From contig JAIETE010000011.1 of the NCBI GenBank assembly GCA_019745505.1, forward strand, positions 1-64,000: a stretch of DNA of 64,000 nucleotides, in the 5' to 3' direction. The first letter of the stretch is position 1. Each line of letters begins with the position of its first letter. Below the pieces are notes generated by a model. The model was not told the DNA's origin. It saw only the letters and a program-made list of their open reading frames with translations, and ran no database searches. This DNA is from Candidatus Obscuribacterales bacterium. Its GTDB lineage: Bacteria; Cyanobacteriota; Vampirovibrionia; Obscuribacterales; Obscuribacteraceae. Made by a program: the position numbers and the translations under genes. Below are positions 62,846 to 64,000 of the stretch, piece after piece.

Positions 62846-64000
62846 CTATTTCGCGTTGAAGATCAGTAAGCTGACTACTTTTGGCGCGGTGGTCTTGCTC
62901 GTGTATGCCAGCTGGAAGCTGACCTGACTGATCGGATAGACATAGTTTTGTCCGCCTCTGGATTGAGGTTCGGAAAGAATAAAAGCAGGCTCGCCGAATT
63001 TTTGTTTGACCGTTCCTAAATCATCACCCAATTTCACTCCAAAATCATGCGATATGAGTGATGAGTCGAAAATGCGGATTGCTTCGACCTGCCCGTTGCG
63101 AGAATAGATTTGCAACGAGACCTCGTCATTGCCGGGCTTTTGCAGTGACCAGACGGACCAATTGTTGATTTTGGTTTTGTTGAGCTGACCCTTTCCGGCC
63201 AAGGCTCTATTGGTTTCCGATTCGGAAGTGCCGAGGCGCACAAGCGGGATGCCTGTCACCACACTTGGTGGCAGAAGGGCGATCTCGATCGATTTGCTTT
63301 TCTCGGCGATTTCTCCCTGTTGTCTGCCGGGCGAAAGCGACAATATGCCGTTGGCGTTGTCTTTTCCACTGCTGAGAAACTCTCTGACATGCTTGAAAAG
63401 ACTCGGTTCTGCCGGTGGCTTTTGGGCAACGACGACATTGCCTTCGGTGACGGCACCGAATGGTGCGGACATCGGCGCCGCCGGAGCGGGGCGTGCGGCG
63501 GAAGCGGGCCTGTCGTTGGATCTTGCCGAGTCTGACGCCGGTGCGCCTTCTTCGTCGCCAAGCAGGGAAGTCTGGCCGGCATTGCCCTTGTCATATTCAG
63601 TAATCAGGGGATTTGTGGATATGATCTTCGATGCCTTTTGCTCGTTGCGGAATGCTCCGCCTTGTGCGTGGCGCTCGTCCGCCACTACCGGTCCACGTGC
63701 GGCGTTTGCATAGCTGCCGCCGCCGCCGGCTTGGGCTTTTCCGATGTTCTGTGCCAGTTGCTGCGCTTCTTCGAATTTCTTCGCCACATCGAAAAGTTTG
63801 CTGCTGGACGCCGCCAGCCGCTGACGCGCTTCCGGTGAAAGCCGGTTGGTGATTTCATTTGGATCGAAATTTTGAATGCCTTTGTTGGATGCTTGGTAAG
63901 CATTCGGTATATAGGCCCCCGCATTGGTGCTGGGCAAACCCAGACCGGTGCTGCGATTCGAGTACTTCGCCTGAAGTTGCGCTGCTCCCGGCGCGGAGTA
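62846..64000 (-). CDS. Hypothetical protein, 5' end outside window
   Basis: The frame is open to the window edge, so the N-terminus is missing; at least 384 residues are present. The first visible part is Ala/Gln/Ser-rich with helical character (LFDVAKKFEEAQQLAQ). A disordered middle (about 100-210) is rich in Ala, Pro, Ser and Asp. The C-terminal 150 residues form a beta-rich domain (GIPLVRLGTSESETNRALAG; LGDDLGTVKQKFGEPAFIL), which resembles SmpA/OmlA-like lipoprotein folds only in its 'GTVKQKFGEP' turn. I do not recognise a family with confidence. Confidence 0.6.
   Translation of the reverse strand, partial: YSAPGAAQLQAKYSNRSTGLGLPSTNAGAYIPNAYQASNKGIQNFDPNEITNRLSPEARQRLAASSSKLFDVAKKFEEAQQLAQNIGKAQAGGGGSYANAARGPVVADERHAQGGAFRNEQKASKIISTNPLITEYDKGNAGQTSLLGDEEGAPASDSARSNDRPASAARPAPAAPMSAPFGAVTEGNVVVAQKPPAEPSLFKHVREFLSSGKDNANGILSLSPGRQQGEIAEKSKSIEIALLPPSVVTGIPLVRLGTSESETNRALAGKGQLNKTKINNWSVWSLQKPGNDEVSLQIYSRNGQVEAIRIFDSSLISHDFGVKLGDDLGTVKQKFGEPAFILSEPQSRGGQNYVYPISQVSFQLAYTSKTTAPKVVSLLIFNAK

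Noticed and set aside
1-64000. CRISPR array
   Set aside because: No series of regularly spaced identical repeats and no cas genes were seen.

Overview
The window looks like chromosome from a bacterium of the non-photosynthetic cyanobacterial side branch (Melainabacteria/Vampirovibrionia, Obscuribacterales-like). This is an inference from gene style: many exported TPR proteins, Ser/Thr kinases with an HRDLTPDN catalytic loop, an orphan RpaA/RpaB-like response regulator, a group 1 sigma factor, and DUF2239 and DUF1574-like families. No 16S gene or ribosomal-protein cluster is present to prove it.

Positions 1-10173 are accessory DNA. The stretch starts with the 3' part of a tRNA-Arg(ACG) and its terminator. 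It then carries an HNH-domain protein, unknown and TPR proteins, an IS110-family transposase followed by a structured non-coding element, an antitoxin/PIN/DUF433 gene trio, an exported HExxH-TPR protein, and a complete tyrosine integrase. It ends at the 3' part of a tRNA-Leu(CAA), which has the geometry of an attR site. The left end of that integrated element is probably outside the window.

Positions 10174-24450 mix housekeeping genes (pyrC, an amidase, a DJ-1/PfpI protein) with lineage-specific membrane/TPR proteins. A second copy of the structured element found beside the transposase lies here without any transposase (about 12559-12690). A tightly coupled four-gene operon on the minus strand (24262 to 20741) encodes DUF2239, an HExxH-TPR protein, a PhyH dioxygenase and a protein that reads as a circularly permuted acyl carrier protein. 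Its promoter carries two palindromic operators.

Positions 24452-46000 hold an L,D-transpeptidase, a primary sigma factor with an in-frame N-terminal zinc anti-sigma-like domain, a double retropepsin-like protein, a histidine kinase/regulator pair, two adjacent membrane Ser/Thr kinases, a 974-residue tandem histidine kinase whose two halves have complementary defects, a Ser/Thr kinase with leucine-rich repeats, and several exported proteins. proS follows, with a structured leader.

Positions 47270-52741 form an MBOAT plus triple SGNH-like operon, probably for O-acylation of a surface polymer, ending in a clear terminator. The rest is conserved core: an orphan response regulator, an HtrA-like protease, plsY-der, a J-domain-like protein, acylphosphatase, dnaX, a DUF2059 protein and a protein cut by the window end.
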